7,752 bases of DNA from Acidobacteriota bacterium. Lineage in GTDB: Bacteria; Acidobacteriota; Polarisedimenticolia; Gp22-AA2. A program made the position numbers and the translations under genes. The notes under the pieces are model-generated. The model was given only the letters and a program-made list of their open reading frames with translations, ran no database searches and was not told the origin of the DNA. Location: assembly GCA_027297005.1 (NCBI GenBank), contig JAPUIN010000039.1, positions 1 to 7,752 of the forward strand, given 5' to 3'. Position 1 is the stretch's first letter, and each line of letters begins with the position of its first letter. This document shows positions 1 through 6,852 of the stretch, one piece after another.

Positions 1-1413
<1,413 letters not shown>

Positions 1414-1443
1414 CACGGCCGGACGAGACGAGACTCGCCGACT

Positions 1444-2034
1444 TCATACCGAGCGACCGCAGAACCTGCAGACCGTCGCTCGCGCCTTGATCGTCTCCGC
1501 GCAGTACGGGCATTCCTTCGTATCGTCCGCCACCACCGTCCCCGGGGGACCCACGGCACGGTTCGGAGGCCTCTGCCTGTAGCGCTCCTTCAACTCCAGA
1601 ATTGTCTCCCTGACATCCACCGGGGACGCAGCGTGGGGAATCGTCGTCGACCCCTGCTCGGCCGCGGTCTGCACGTTCACCGTCCCGTAGTTCATCACCC
1701 GACCCATGAGCGTCTGCGTGCAGGTGACGTTGTGAATCGTATCGAGTGGGCTGTCGACCACTCTGATCGCGAGGACGCCACATTCGTCGATGACCCGTTG
1801 CGAGGTCACCACCCAGAGATCGCACCGCCAGTCGAGCCACTTCCAGATCAGCCACAGCGTCGAGAGCCCGAGAAGAACCGCAGCCACCGGCAGCAGCCAG
1901 GGCCGCTGCACGAACCAAGCCGCCACGAGGCATCCCTGGAGGAACAGGCCGATCGTGAGCGGCCAGCCCATCACCAGCCAATGCCTTCGCGTGATCAGCG
2001 CGATTTCCTCGCCCGCCCTCAGCTTCGTTCGCAT
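1444..2034 (-). CDS. Membrane protein with bPH2 domain and C-terminal zinc ribbon
   Basis: A 196-residue protein of unknown function. Two hydrophobic helices (about residues 19-41 and 46-66) form a hairpin near the N-terminus. A bacterial PH domain (bPH2, the YdbS/YdbT type) follows at about 67-150, with the family pattern LWVVTSQRVIDECGV, SPLDTIHNV and a later GRVMNYGTVNVQTA. A Pro-rich linker (156-168) leads to a zinc ribbon, CPYC (175-178), ten residues, then CRFC (189-192). This ribbon is common at the C-terminus of bacterial membrane proteins of unknown role. The topology probably leaves PH domain and ribbon in the cytoplasm (inference). The gene lies 50 nt after atpG and 46 nt before atpD, in the same orientation, so it is an intruder in the canonical gamma-beta pair. 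Its ATG at 2034 has only a G-rich upstream stretch and no strong Shine-Dalgarno, so it may be translated weakly. A role in ATP synthase assembly or membrane anchoring is possible but unproven. Confidence 0.88.
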   Translation of the reverse strand: MRTKLRAGEEIALITRRHWLVMGWPLTIGLFLQGCLVAAWFVQRPWLLPVAAVLLGLSTLWLIWKWLDWRCDLWVVTSQRVIDECGVLAIRVVDSPLDTIHNVTCTQTLMGRVMNYGTVNVQTAAEQGSTTIPHAASPVDVRETILELKERYRQRPPNRAVGPPGTVVADDTKECPYCAETIKARATVCRFCGRSV

Positions 2035-2084
2035 GCCCCCGATCCCATGCCGGACCTCTCACCGGTGAGCTGGAGCGCCGGGGC

Positions 2085-2966
2085 TCACTTCAACGCGTCG
2101 GCGCCGCTGATGACCTCGAGAATCTCTTTGGTGATCGAGGCCTGACGGATCTTGTTCATCTGCAGCGTCAGTGACTCGATCATCTCCCCCGCATTGCGGG
2201 TTGCGTTGTCCATCGCCGCCATCCGCGCACCGTTCTCGGCCGCGGACGATTCCAGGAGCGCGCGATAGACCTGCACGTCGACATGCTTCGGCAGGAGGGA
2301 CGCAAAGAGCTCCTCCTGCGAGGGCTCGTAGATGTAGTCCTCCTCGCCGCCGGGTAGAGCCTCCTCCTTCTTCTCCTCCTCCGCGAACGTCTCCCGCGGG
2401 ATCGGCAGGAGCGGCTCCACCACCACGTTCTGCTGAATGGCCGATTTGAACTCGTTGTAGATCATGTAGACGGCGTCGCATTCCTTCTCCACGAACGACC
2501 GCACGAGATCAGTTGCGATCTCCTGCGCGTGCTGCAGCGAGAGCACGCGGAAGATATCGACCACGACACGCCGAACGGCGTAGTCCCTACGGTGGAACCA
2601 ATCCCGTGCCTTACGGCCGACGACGTCGACCTTCACGTCGAGTTCGGACAGGCCATCGAGGAAAGTGCGGGCCCGGTTCAGGATATTCGTGTTGAACGAT
2701 CCACACAGGCCCTTGTCGGCCGAGAGCACGAGGACGATCACCCTCTTCTCGGGCCGCCGCGCCAGGATCGGATGCCGATCCGGCTCGGCGCGTGACGCCA
2801 GCGAGGCGAGCACCTCGCGCATCTTGCCAGCGTACGGCCTCGCGGTGATGATTCGCTCCTGGGCGCGGCGCAGCTTCGCCGCGGCCACCAGCTTCATCGC
2901 CCGCGTGATCTGCTGGGTGCTCTTGACGCTGCGGATTCGTGTCCGAAAGTCCCGGACGCTCGGCAT
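2085..2966 (-). CDS. atpG: F1F0 ATP synthase subunit gamma
   Basis: The gamma subunit is the central rotor shaft of F1. It couples proton flow through the c-ring to conformational change in the three beta subunits. The protein has 293 residues, slightly longer than E. coli (287). The N-terminal helix carries the family pattern IRSVKSTQQITRAMKLVAA (11-29). The Rossmann-like middle has VLVLSADKGLCGSFN (78-92). The C-terminal helix carries ENGARMAAMDNATRNAGEMI (244-263) and ends NKIRQASITKEILEVISGA. Residues about 194-214 form an acidic Glu/Lys/Gly-rich insert leading into YIYEPSQEELF, a feature I associate with Acidobacteriota-like gamma subunits. The ATG follows the atpA stop by 18 nt, with GGGGA 5 nt upstream as a modest ribosome binding site, so tight operon coupling to atpA is expected. 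Confidence 0.97.
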   Translation of the reverse strand: MPSVRDFRTRIRSVKSTQQITRAMKLVAAAKLRRAQERIITARPYAGKMREVLASLASRAEPDRHPILARRPEKRVIVLVLSADKGLCGSFNTNILNRARTFLDGLSELDVKVDVVGRKARDWFHRRDYAVRRVVVDIFRVLSLQHAQEIATDLVRSFVEKECDAVYMIYNEFKSAIQQNVVVEPLLPIPRETFAEEEKKEEALPGGEEDYIYEPSQEELFASLLPKHVDVQVYRALLESSAAENGARMAAMDNATRNAGEMIESLTLQMNKIRQASITKEILEVISGADALK

Positions 2967-2984
2967 GCCGTTCCCCGGCTCTTC

Positions 2985-4511
2985 TCAGGCCGCCGCGTGT
3001 TTCGCCTGGAAATCGATCTTCAACGCCTCGAGCATCGACTTGATCTGCGCTGTGAGGTCGTCGTCGAGTTTTTTCTTCTCGAGCAGTGCGCGACTCACGG
3101 CGCGTCCCGGACCCTCGAGGTGGCGATGGATCGCCTCTTCGAACTCGCGCACACGCTCGACCTCCAGATCGTCCAGATAGCCATGGATGCCCGCGAAGAT
3201 CGTGATGACCTGCTTGTCGACTGAGAGCGGGCTGTACTGGCCCTGCTTGAGGATCTCGGTGAGCCGCTTGCCGCGATGGAGCTGCGCCTGGGTTGCACGG
3301 TCGAGATCGGACCCGAACTGAGCGAAGGCCGCCATGTCGCGATACTGCGCCAGGTCAAGCCGGAGTGTTCCGGCGACCTGCTTCATGGCTTTGATCTGGG
3401 CGTTACCGCCGACGCGGCTGACCGAAAGGCCGACGTTGACCGCGGGACGCATACCCGAGTAGAAGAGATCCGCTTCGAGATAGATCTGCCCGTCCGTGAT
3501 CGAGATGACGTTCGTCGGAATGTAGGCTGAGACATCGCCAGCCTGCGTTTCGATCACCGGCAGCGCCGTCAACGATCCTCCGCCCATCTCGTTGCTCAAT
3601 TTGGCTGCCCGCTCCAGCAGACGGGAGTGCAGGTAAAAGACATCTCCCGGGTATGCCTCGCGGCCCGGCGGGCGACGGAGCAGGAGCGAGATCTCCCGGT
3701 ACGCAGCGGCGTGTTTGCTGAGATCGTCATAGACGATGAGGACGTGCTTGCCCCGGTCGCGGAAGTACTCCCCCATCGAGCACCCGGCGTATGGGGCGAT
3801 GTACTGCATCGTGGCCGGCTCGGAGGCGGAGGCAGCGACCACGATGGTGTAATGCATCGCCCCGTTGCCCTCGAGGGTCTTGACCACCCGCGCGATGGTT
3901 GACCGCTTCTGACCGATCGCGACGTAGATGCAAATGACGCCCGATTCCTTCTGATTGATGATGGCGTCGAGCGCAATCGCCGTCTTCCCGGTCTGACGGT
4001 CGCCGATGATCAACTCACGCTGACCGCGGCCGATCGGGATCATTCCGTCAATCGCCTTGAGCCCGGTCTGCAGCGGCTCCTTGACCGGCTGGCGCTCGAC
4101 GACGCCTGGCGCGATGCGCTCCAGGGGACCTCGCTCCGTGGTCGCGATCGGACCCTTGCCGTCCTGCGGACGACCCAGCGGATCGACGACGCGGCCGACC
4201 AGCGCCTCCCCGATCGGCACCTCCATGATGCGGCCGGTGCGCCGGACGGTGTCCCCCTCCTTGATTTTTATGTACTCGCCCAGAAGCACGGCACCGACCG
4301 ATTCCTCTTCGAGGTTGAGCGCTATGCCGAAGACACCGTGCGGCAGCTCAAGCAACTCGACCGCCATGCAGTTCTGCAGACCGTAGATGCGGGCGATGCC
4401 GTCGCCGACCGAGATGACCCTTCCCTCCTCGGTCACGTCGATGCCCGATTTGAATCCTTCGATCTGCTGTCTCAGGACGCTTGCGATCTCGTCCGCCTTG
4501 ATCTCCGCCAT
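2985..4511 (-). CDS. atpA: F1F0 ATP synthase subunit alpha
   Basis: The alpha subunit is the non-catalytic nucleotide-binding partner of beta in the F1 hexamer. It has 508 residues, near the usual 500-515. Order of landmarks: the N-terminal helix that contacts delta (1-25); the beta-barrel domain; Walker A GDRQTGKT (170-177); the Walker B region [18 protein letters not shown] (256-273) running into the signature [17 protein letters not shown] (274-290); and the Arg finger of VSRVGGNAQ (Arg366), which reaches into the beta catalytic site. The C-terminal helical bundle ends in KHAAA. The ATG at 4511 has GGGGG at 4519-4523, 7 nt away, as ribosome binding site. It is separated from atpH by 41 nt that hold a strong hairpin (4534-4552). 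All expected functional residues are present. Confidence 0.98.
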   Translation of the reverse strand: MAEIKADEIASVLRQQIEGFKSGIDVTEEGRVISVGDGIARIYGLQNCMAVELLELPHGVFGIALNLEEESVGAVLLGEYIKIKEGDTVRRTGRIMEVPIGEALVGRVVDPLGRPQDGKGPIATTERGPLERIAPGVVERQPVKEPLQTGLKAIDGMIPIGRGQRELIIGDRQTGKTAIALDAIINQKESGVICIYVAIGQKRSTIARVVKTLEGNGAMHYTIVVAASASEPATMQYIAPYAGCSMGEYFRDRGKHVLIVYDDLSKHAAAYREISLLLRRPPGREAYPGDVFYLHSRLLERAAKLSNEMGGGSLTALPVIETQAGDVSAYIPTNVISITDGQIYLEADLFYSGMRPAVNVGLSVSRVGGNAQIKAMKQVAGTLRLDLAQYRDMAAFAQFGSDLDRATQAQLHRGKRLTEILKQGQYSPLSVDKQVITIFAGIHGYLDDLEVERVREFEEAIHRHLEGPGRAVSRALLEKKKLDDDLTAQIKSMLEALKIDFQAKHAAA

Positions 4512-4533
4512 TCCCTAACCCCCAATCTCAGAC

Positions 4534-4552
4534 CGCCGGCTCCGAGCCGGCG
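4534..4552 (-). other. Intercistronic hairpin between atpH and atpA
   Basis: Perfect inverted repeat with an 8-bp stem, CGCCGGCT (4534-4541) against AGCCGGCG (4545-4552), and a 3-nt loop. It starts at the base directly after the atpH stop and ends 10 nt before the atpA ribosome binding site. No T-run follows, so it is not an intrinsic terminator. It could protect or mark an mRNA end and so help set a delta to alpha ratio of one to three (inference). Confidence 0.6.
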
Positions 4553-5104
4553 CTATCTCGCCTCCGCCAGACGCTCCCTCAACAGCGCGAGCTGACGCCT
4601 GACCGTCCCGTCATAGACCTGCGACCCGATCTGTGTTCGCGCGCCACCGATCAACGACGGATCGACGCGCAGGCTGAGCCGCACGTGGTGGCCCGTCATC
4701 TTTTCGAGAGAGGATTGGAACTTCTTCCGATCGGCCGCCGACAAGGCCACCGCCGTTGTCGCATCAACCGGGATGATTCCGAGCCGCTCGTCCACGATCT
4801 CCGCGAACACCGCGGCGATTGTGGGCAACGCCGACAGCCTGCGGTTCTCGATCAGTACATCGATAAAGCGGCGCGTGAGCGGCCCCGCACCGATCTTCTT
4901 CTCCACCGTTCCCGCTGCCGTTTGCCGATCCTCTGGTTGCACCGAAGGATCCTCGAAGAACCGTCCGATACTTGGCTCGATTTCCAGCACGCGGGCCAGA
5001 AGGGTCAACTCGGAGGAAACCTTTTCGAGTCGCGCTTTGTCCTTATCCCCCACGACATCGGCCAGGGCCCGCGCGTACCTATTCGCGACGGTGATCGACT
5101 TCAC
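4553..5104 (-). CDS. atpH: F1F0 ATP synthase subunit delta (OSCP-like)
   Basis: The delta subunit sits on top of the alpha/beta hexamer and ties it to the peripheral b-subunit stalk. It has 183 residues, typical of the family (about 177-185). The N-terminal helical domain begins with VANRYARALADVV (6-18). The middle shows the family pattern RRFIDVLIENRRLSALPTI (78-96). The C-terminal domain has VDPSLIGGARTQIGSQVYDG (147-166) followed by RRQLALLRERL (169-179). The start is GTG at 5104. No other start is possible, because an in-frame TGA stands at 5111-5113. The ribosome binding site AGGTGA lies 6 nt before the GTG and is partly buried in a hairpin. This is the first ATP synthase gene of the cluster. 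The b-subunit genes that usually precede it are missing here. Confidence 0.96.
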   Translation of the reverse strand: MKSITVANRYARALADVVGDKDKARLEKVSSELTLLARVLEIEPSIGRFFEDPSVQPEDRQTAAGTVEKKIGAGPLTRRFIDVLIENRRLSALPTIAAVFAEIVDERLGIIPVDATTAVALSAADRKKFQSSLEKMTGHHVRLSLRVDPSLIGGARTQIGSQVYDGTVRRQLALLRERLAEAR

Positions 5105-5111
5105 GATGTTT

Positions 5112-5125
5112 CACCTGTCCAGGTG
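5112..5125 (-). promoter_or_regulatory. Hairpin sequestering the atpH ribosome binding site
   Basis: On the minus strand CACCT (5125-5121), loop GGAC and AGGTG (5116-5112) form a 5-bp stem with a 4-nt loop. The 3' arm is the atpH Shine-Dalgarno, 7 nt before the GTG start. Formation of the stem would lower atpH translation. It is short, so its effect is uncertain. Confidence 0.5.
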
Positions 5126-5127
5126 GT

Positions 5128-5151
5128 CCGGCGCCCACGGGCGGTCGCCGG
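5128..5151 (-). other. GC-rich leader hairpin upstream of atpH
   Basis: Arms CCGGCG (5128-5133) and CGCCGG (5146-5151) pair perfectly over 6 bp around a 12-nt loop that itself has short self-complementarity (GCCC and GGGC). No T-run follows. It lies between the leader terminator and the hairpin over the ribosome binding site, and is part of the folded 5' leader. Confidence 0.45.
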
Positions 5152-5160
5152 CGGAGCATC

Positions 5161-5199
5161 AAAAAACCCCGCGGCCGTCGGGTCAGGGCACCGCTGGGG
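5161..5199 (-). terminator. Intrinsic terminator or attenuator in the atpH leader
   Basis: On the minus strand CCCCAGCGG (5199-5191) pairs with CCGCGGGG (5174-5167): eight GC-rich pairs with one bulged A and a 16-nt loop. Six consecutive T's follow at 5166-5161. This is the classic form of a Rho-independent terminator. It lies downstream of the only good promoter of the gap and upstream of atpH. It must therefore be read through for the atp genes to be expressed, which suggests attenuation. It could also end read-through from the bactofilin unit. I see no promoter between it and atpH, and no clear antiterminator pairing. Confidence 0.65.
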
Positions 5200-5214
5200 C
5201 TCCACTCAACCTCT

Positions 5215-5236
5215 CTCCTCTTGGTATACAGAGGAG
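5215..5236 (-). other. 5'-terminal hairpin of the atp leader
   Basis: CTCCTC (5215-5220) and GAGGAG (5231-5236) are reverse complements around a 10-nt loop, and one further T-A pair closes inside. The start point predicted from the promoter falls at about 5234-5236, so the transcript would begin inside or at this stem. A stem at the very 5' end often stabilises mRNA (inference). Confidence 0.45.
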
Positions 5237-5241
5237 GCGGG

Positions 5242-5271
5242 AAAATAGCATACGGTTCGGCGGAGTGTCAA
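5242..5271 (-). promoter_or_regulatory. Sigma70-type promoter for the atpH-A-G-D unit
   Basis: Minus-strand TTGACA (5271-5266), a perfect -35 element, is followed after 18 nt by TATTTT (5247-5242), a 4 of 6 match to the -10 consensus. The hexamer region is AT-rich in a strongly GC-rich setting. Predicted start is near 5235, giving a leader of about 130 nt before atpH. It is the best promoter candidate in the window. Confidence 0.6.
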
Positions 5272-5485
5272 ACGGCTCAAGGGATTGGCGCGGGTGGAGC
5301 GGTTCGGTTGGTGTGACGCGAGAATGTCCGGCGCGGGGCCTGCGGGAAGGTCGTACGAGGTGATCGGGCGGAGCGGGGCGCGGTTCAGGATCCCCTTACG
5401 CCGCAATCCCGCAAACGCCGTTCTGCGGGGCGTCGCCGGGAGGAAGGACATTCTCCGTCCGGTCGTAGCGGTCCGGACGGGAGGC
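5272..5485. other. Intergenic stretch with inverted repeats, no gene seen
   Basis: Together with the leader to its left this makes a 381-nt gap between bactofilin and atpH. I find no convincing coding region. An 81-codon frame on the minus strand crosses the promoter and lacks any family pattern. Two 10-nt arms, gagaatgtcc (5320-5329) and ggacattctc (5446-5455), are exact reverse complements 116 nt apart. Inside lies an extended hairpin: 5398-5402 with 5429-5433 and 5409-5413 with 5424-5428, with a 6-nt bulge on one side. The stretch could be a structured RNA element or just an untranslated 3' region. Confidence 0.5.
5455..5480 (-). terminator. Terminator-like hairpin after bactofilin
   Basis: CCGTCCGG (5455-5462) and CCGGACGG (5473-5480) form a perfect 8-bp stem with a 10-nt loop. 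It begins 5 nt after the bactofilin stop codon on the minus strand. No T-run follows (GAGAATGTCC), so it is a weak intrinsic terminator at best and may instead protect the 3' end of the mRNA. Confidence 0.4.
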
Positions 5486-5929
5486 TCAGGTCGTGCCGTG
5501 CATCCTGATCGGTTCTAGCGCCCCTTCCTTCTGCTGGCCGGCGCGAGCATCCTTGCGCTTGCCGGCGTTCATGTCGACATTTCCCTCAAAGACGCCCCCC
5601 TCGTGGATGACCAAATGCGGTTTCTCGATAGAGAGATCTCCCACCACGCGCCCGGTCGGATGGATCTCGACCTTTTCCTTGACGTGGATCTTTCCGGTGA
5701 CCTTTCCGCTGACCGAGAGAACGCCGACCTCGATCTCCGCATCGACCACGCCCGTTTCGCCGATCACGAGCTCCCTTTCGGAGATCACCTTCCCGCTGAT
5801 CTTCCCGTCGACCCGGAGCACATTCCGGAATCGAATCTCTCCTGAAATCTCCGTCCCCTCGGCGAGGAAGCCGCTGATATCGTCCTCCCCCACGTGATTC
5901 TTCAAGAGACTCTCCTTGCTGAATGCCAT
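5486..5929 (-). CDS. Bactofilin (DUF583 cytoskeletal protein)
   Basis: Bactofilins polymerise without nucleotide into stable filaments that act as scaffolds for cell-shape, polar and chromosome-segregation proteins. The protein has 147 residues, normal for the family. A short N-terminal tail (1-20) is followed by a right-handed beta-helix core at about 21-120. This core shows the Gly- and Val-rich repeat pattern GTEISGEIRF, VDGKISGKV, IGETGVVDAEI, VSGKVTGKIHV, HPTGRVVGDL and EGGVFEGNVDM. A charged tail (121-147) ends the chain. The start at 5929 is chosen because AAGGAGG stands 8 nt upstream. The same frame is open further up into parB, to 6121, but that extension is arginine- and proline-rich and unlike the family. 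The gene follows parB by 59 nt. In Myxococcus xanthus, bactofilins encoded near parAB position the ParABS machinery, so a similar role is reasonable here (inference). Confidence 0.93.
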   Translation of the reverse strand: MAFSKESLLKNHVGEDDISGFLAEGTEISGEIRFRNVLRVDGKISGKVISERELVIGETGVVDAEIEVGVLSVSGKVTGKIHVKEKVEIHPTGRVVGDLSIEKPHLVIHEGGVFEGNVDMNAGKRKDARAGQQKEGALEPIRMHGTT

Positions 5930-5936
5930 GATGCGA

Positions 5937-5944
5937 TCCTCCTT
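5937..5944 (-). promoter_or_regulatory. Ribosome binding site deciding the bactofilin start
   Basis: The minus strand reads AAGGAGGA, 7-8 nt before ATG at 5929. The near-perfect match to anti-16S favours this start over the in-frame upstream ATG at 5968-5970 equivalents or the much longer open frame reaching into parB. Confidence 0.8.
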
Positions 5945-5988
5945 CATTTCCATTCGAATCACCCCGGTGGGGGCGTTGCGTGCGGGAT

Positions 5989-6852
5989 CTAATGATCCCT
6001 CGCGGCGACCAGGAGCATGTTGTAGACCCGGTCCAGTTCGGCGTCCGAGTAAAACTCTATCTCCACGCGCCCCCGGGCTCCACGGCGGACGATTCGGACC
6101 CTGGTTGCGAGCGCACGACACAGACGCTCCTCGGCCTCCCGCACGTTCGGATCCTGCACCGCTGCGGCCGATCCGCCCGACTCGCGCCCGCCCGGGGAGC
6201 CTTTCATCAGCCTCGCCACCCGTTTTTCGGTCTCCCGAACGGAGAGGAGCCGGTCGACAATTTCGTTCGCCATCCTAATTTGGGTCGCGGAGTCGGAAAG
6301 CGCCATGATGACTTTCGCATGGCCGAAGCTGACGGTTCCCTCCCCGATCTTTTTCTGCACTGAATCATCTAACTTAAGTAATCTCAGTGAGTTAGCTACC
6401 GATGAACGATCCCTCCCGACGCGCCGCGCGATGTCGGCCTGGGAGAGCTTCATCTTGCCGATAAGGACCTCATAGGCCTTCGCCTCCTCGATCGGATTGA
6501 GATCCTTACGTTGAATATTCTCGATCAGCGCGACCTCGAGCAATCGATCGTCGCCGACCTTCCTGACGACGGCCGGGATTCTGTGAAGACCGGCCAGTTG
6601 CGCCGCCCGCCATCGGCGCTCCCCCGCGATCAACCGGTACCCATCCGACTCCTTGCGGACGACGATCGGCTGGATGATGCCGCTCTCCTTGATCGAGCTG
6701 ACCAGCCCTTCCAAGCCGCTGAAATCGGTGCGCGGCTGAAATCGGTTCGGCTGGATCCGATCCAGATCCAGCATCAGGACACCAGCCTCCGGTTCGACCG
6801 GAGTCTCAGGGATTAGGCTGCTGAGCCCTTTGCCGAGCGCTTGTCGTTTCAT
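5989..6852 (-). CDS. parB: Chromosome partitioning protein ParB (Spo0J)
   Basis: ParB binds parS sites near the origin, loads and slides as a CTP-dependent clamp, and stimulates ParA to move the origin regions apart. The protein has 287 residues, typical for chromosomal ParB. It opens with the canonical LGKGLSSLIP (6-15), the ParA-interacting end. The N-terminal CTP-binding domain shows LDRIQPNRFQPR (30-41), GERRWRAA (77-84) and ENIQR (111-115). The parS-reading helix-turn-helix is at about 136-160 (LSQADIARRVGRDRSSVANS). A low-complexity Gly/Ser linker (218-231) leads to the C-terminal dimerisation domain (about 236-287). The ATG at 6852 lies inside the parA 3' end, overlapping by 47 nt, with GAGGTGAT 8 nt upstream as ribosome binding site, so translation is probably coupled. 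Codons for residues 152-164 are unusually AT-rich. No intact parS (TGTTTCACGTGAAACA) was seen in the window. Confidence 0.97.
   Translation of the reverse strand: MKRQALGKGLSSLIPETPVEPEAGVLMLDLDRIQPNRFQPRTDFSGLEGLVSSIKESGIIQPIVVRKESDGYRLIAGERRWRAAQLAGLHRIPAVVRKVGDDRLLEVALIENIQRKDLNPIEEAKAYEVLIGKMKLSQADIARRVGRDRSSVANSLRLLKLDDSVQKKIGEGTVSFGHAKVIMALSDSATQIRMANEIVDRLLSVRETEKRVARLMKGSPGGRESGGSAAAVQDPNVREAEERLCRALATRVRIVRRGARGRVEIEFYSDAELDRVYNMLLVAARDH

Noticed and set aside
2058..2069. 12-nt perfect palindrome CTCACCGGTGAG between atpG and the PH-domain gene
   Set aside because: A loopless palindrome without a T-run cannot act as a usual hairpin terminator, and there is no second copy to suggest an operator. 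Kept only as a note.
5383..5396. GGTTCAGGATCCCC resembling a tRNA T-arm
   Set aside because: It lacks the conserved GTTCGAAT core and no acceptor, D or anticodon arms can be built around it.
5206..5451. 81-codon minus-strand frame in the bactofilin-atpH gap
   Set aside because: It runs through the promoter and the 5' hairpin, has no convincing ribosome binding site or domain pattern, and ends in leader sequence.
5930..6121. 64-residue N-terminal extension of bactofilin into parB
   Set aside because: The extension is antisense-free but out of frame with parB, Arg/Pro/Gly-rich, unlike bactofilins, and a perfect ribosome binding site marks the start at 5929.
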